From: Methanomassiliicoccaceae archaeon
GTDB lineage: Archaea; Thermoplasmatota; Thermoplasmata; Methanomassiliicoccales; Methanomethylophilaceae
DNA length: 15,180 nt
NCBI GenBank assembly: GCA_009786295.1
Contig: WQTN01000124.1
Span: 1-15,180, forward strand
Direction of reading: 5' to 3'
The position numbers were made by a program, and so were the translations under genes. Positions 14,501 through 15,180 of this stretch are shown here, in pieces; position 1 is the first letter of the stretch, and every line of letters starts with the position of its first letter. The notes beneath the pieces were generated by a model, which saw nothing but the letters and a program-made list of their open reading frames with translations, was not told the origin of the DNA and did no database searches.

Positions 14501-15111
14501 AAGAGCGCAAGGGCAGATACGACAGCCTGATGGCGGACGTGAACAAACTGAAGAACCAGATAAAGGAGCTCAGCGACCTCACGGACTCTCTGAACTCCCA
14601 GAAGAAAGGGCTGTTCATGCAGTCGTATAACGCTGTGAATGCGAACTTCAAACAAGTATACGAGCAGCTGTCCGGCGGAGGGGAGGCGTTCATGGGCCTG
14701 GAGAACGAGGACGATCCGTTCCTTGGAGGTCTGACGATAAACGCGAAACCGAAGAACGGCAAGCTGCTGAGGCTCGAGGCGCTCTCCGGAGGAGAGAAGT
14801 CCCTCACGGCGCTCGCGTTCATCTTCGCGATCCAGGAATACCAGCCGTCGCCGTTCTATGTGTTGGACGAGGTCGATATGTTCTTGGACTCGGTCAACGC
14901 GGAGATGGTGGCAAGGAGGATCAAAGAGAGCTCGCGCAGAGCGCAGTTCATACAGGTATCATTAAGGAAAGTAACACTGGCAACGGCCGACCACCTGATC
15001 GGGGTGACAAGGCCGCCGTCCGGCATCAGCAAGGTGATAATACAGCCGGATCTTGCCGAAGTATCGAAATATGAAGAAGAGGCTTTGAAAAAACAGGAAA
15101 CGGAAACTTAA
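11521..15111 (+). CDS. smc: Chromosome segregation ATPase SMC
   Basis: A 1196-residue SMC protein of normal length, which forms a dimeric ring ATPase that organises and separates chromosomes. The N-terminal head has LENFKSFGG, Walker A GPNGSGKSN (31-39) and the Q-loop VQQGD (147-150). A long coiled coil runs from about 175 to 510. The hinge spans roughly 515-680 with GGIRLVTKGGELVEASGAMTGG. The returning coiled coil runs from about 685 to 1055. The C-terminal head holds signature LSGGEKSL (1088-1095), Walker B FYVLDEVD (1112-1119) with catalytic Glu1117, and a D-loop. GTG 11521 fits the family N-terminus (MYLKQIELENFKSFG). Its long leader contrasts with the leaderless genes nearby. A probable scpA begins 20 bases downstream. 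Confidence 0.96.
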   Translation: MYLKQIELENFKSFGGKLTIPLMEGYMAVTGPNGSGKSNITDAILFVLGPKSSKAVRAGKLTDLIFDGGKSKSKSGYTKVSLVFDNADRMMPWDDDIVRLTRYVKISDNGIDYSSYFYVNDRKSSLTEFDSLLTKARISADGYNMVQQGDVTRIVQMGNMERRRVMDSISGIASYDADLEKARGERQEAELNLERISIVIEELEKQIEKLEKDKEDAKKYIETQNMLEMAKAQSVHRQKQMEEAKLEGLNELIASIMKDIQVLSERKEAIKKEYAANEVAVKAKEKEIEDRVGPEYKEIKGKIEKAKIDMAMQKDRSERAEEDIEEQESTKKELEEAINGNLAERDGLSGTLSEVSKRLEVREKDLSAAKAEDAKIREDMSKQGGEHTKLQNRLNELEVQIDSKEAAEHEAGIAAAKAETIAEEFRKSTIQLDERMQSADFDIKDAEWNLKEVKQEASPMGGADDISKKIMESKRKEAELERQETELKEAIRRLESEYSELQAEKKVSNRMNKGDEAVDAIIELRNKGMATGIHGTVQELATVQPGYETALSVAAGGKMKAIVVSDDQVASDCISYLKKEKLGRVTFLPLNKMISGKPRAKAIMTVKQTEGYATDLIDYDEKYANVFWYVFQDTLVVNTVAEARALMGGIRLVTKGGELVEASGAMTGGTLNTQSIMKFGAASESKLDDVGAKLRAANDALDILRVKLRETRDGIRAMDDEMRKLSSAGIGAQAQIGQLTARISELKRSRQLIADEISAKTKERNTAESQLSVLKKELEEISASLVSMRAERAEVRERITEIAPAEMQERIQKARDSIYKLSEEASELRTQKNALETEISGLNKQRESLEAQMRSVMKKIKGSREDIAGYAKEMERITIELEALRKIEKEMEAGIEGLRDERDALVEKGYKLDGERESAQEKMGTKDSIKTSTEAQINIAKGNLAQIEAEIAEIKIEVNLPVPSEEEIKRTIRSCENVLSRIGNVNLRAIEDYEERKGRYDSLMADVNKLKNQIKELSDLTDSLNSQKKGLFMQSYNAVNANFKQVYEQLSGGGEAFMGLENEDDPFLGGLTINAKPKNGKLLRLEALSGGEKSLTALAFIFAIQEYQPSPFYVLDEVDMFLDSVNAEMVARRIKESSRRAQFIQVSLRKVTLATADHLIGVTRPPSGISKVIIQPDLAEVSKYEEEALKKQETET

Positions 15112-15131
15112 AAAGGATGGATGGGATGTAA

Positions 15132-15180
15132 ATGGATGGGACAATGAAGAAAGAAGATATGGAACAGCATCTGCTTTTCC
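15132..15180 (+). CDS. scpA: Probable ScpA kleisin, first 16 codons (3' truncated)
   Basis: ATG 15132 opens a frame that runs off the right edge, reading MDGTMKKEDMEQHLLF. Only 16 residues are visible, so the call leans on position directly after smc, where archaea usually encode the kleisin ScpA that bridges the SMC heads. The HLLF pattern near the N-terminus is compatible with that family. An in-frame ATG at 15144 is an alternative start. A nearly identical ATGGATGGG at 15117 opens a four-codon dead-end frame just upstream. Confidence 0.55.
   Translation, partial: MDGTMKKEDMEQHLLF

Overview
The window is archaeal chromosomal DNA, most likely from a thermoplasmatal methanogen of the Methanomassiliicoccales type; the order-level call is inference. 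The archaeal call rests on CarS, a geranylgeranyl reductase, Nob1 and TATA-box promoters with little or no leader before the start codon. The narrower placement rests on Fpo/Nuo-type complex I membrane subunits, an adhesin-like beta-helix surface protein of the kind common in gut methanogens, and stop codons that are only TAA or TGA, as expected where TAG is reserved for pyrrolysine.

Layout. (1) 1-3224, + strand: end of an fpo (complex I-like) operon, with the 3' end of fpoL, then fpoM and fpoN packed with 0-1 bases between them. A T-rich terminator follows. (2) 3329-5394, + strand: a polyprenyl diphosphate synthase and a geranylgeranyl reductase, both membrane-lipid functions. (3) 5395-5853, - strand: nob1, whose stop codon abuts that of the reductase. 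(4) 5990-8423, + strand: carS, pyrE, a type 4 uracil-DNA glycosylase and a HAD-IIA phosphatase, with junctions of 4-base overlap to 4-base gap. (5) 8504-11221, - strand: a 905-residue surface protein with signal peptide, nine-rung beta-helix, Ig-like domain, C-terminal membrane anchor and a conspicuous cytoplasmic tail. (6) 11222-11520: a 299-bp divergent control region with a TATA box at each end, nested palindromes and three T-tracts. (7) 11521 to the end, + strand: smc, then the first codons of a probable scpA.

How the genes fit together. FpoL/M/N are the proton-pumping subunits of a membrane dehydrogenase. The prenyl synthase, the reductase and CarS belong to isoprenoid ether-lipid synthesis, and PyrE feeds the pyrimidine pool that supplies CTP to CarS. 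UDG and SMC(-ScpA) serve genome maintenance, and Nob1 matures 16S rRNA. The surface protein is the accessory element.

Most of the window is well-understood housekeeping. The least explained parts are the surface protein's cytoplasmic tail, the palindrome-rich control region upstream of it, the chain-length signature of the prenyl synthase beside fpo, and the long hairpin-bearing smc leader. No RNA genes, CRISPR array, insertion sequence or integrase were found.
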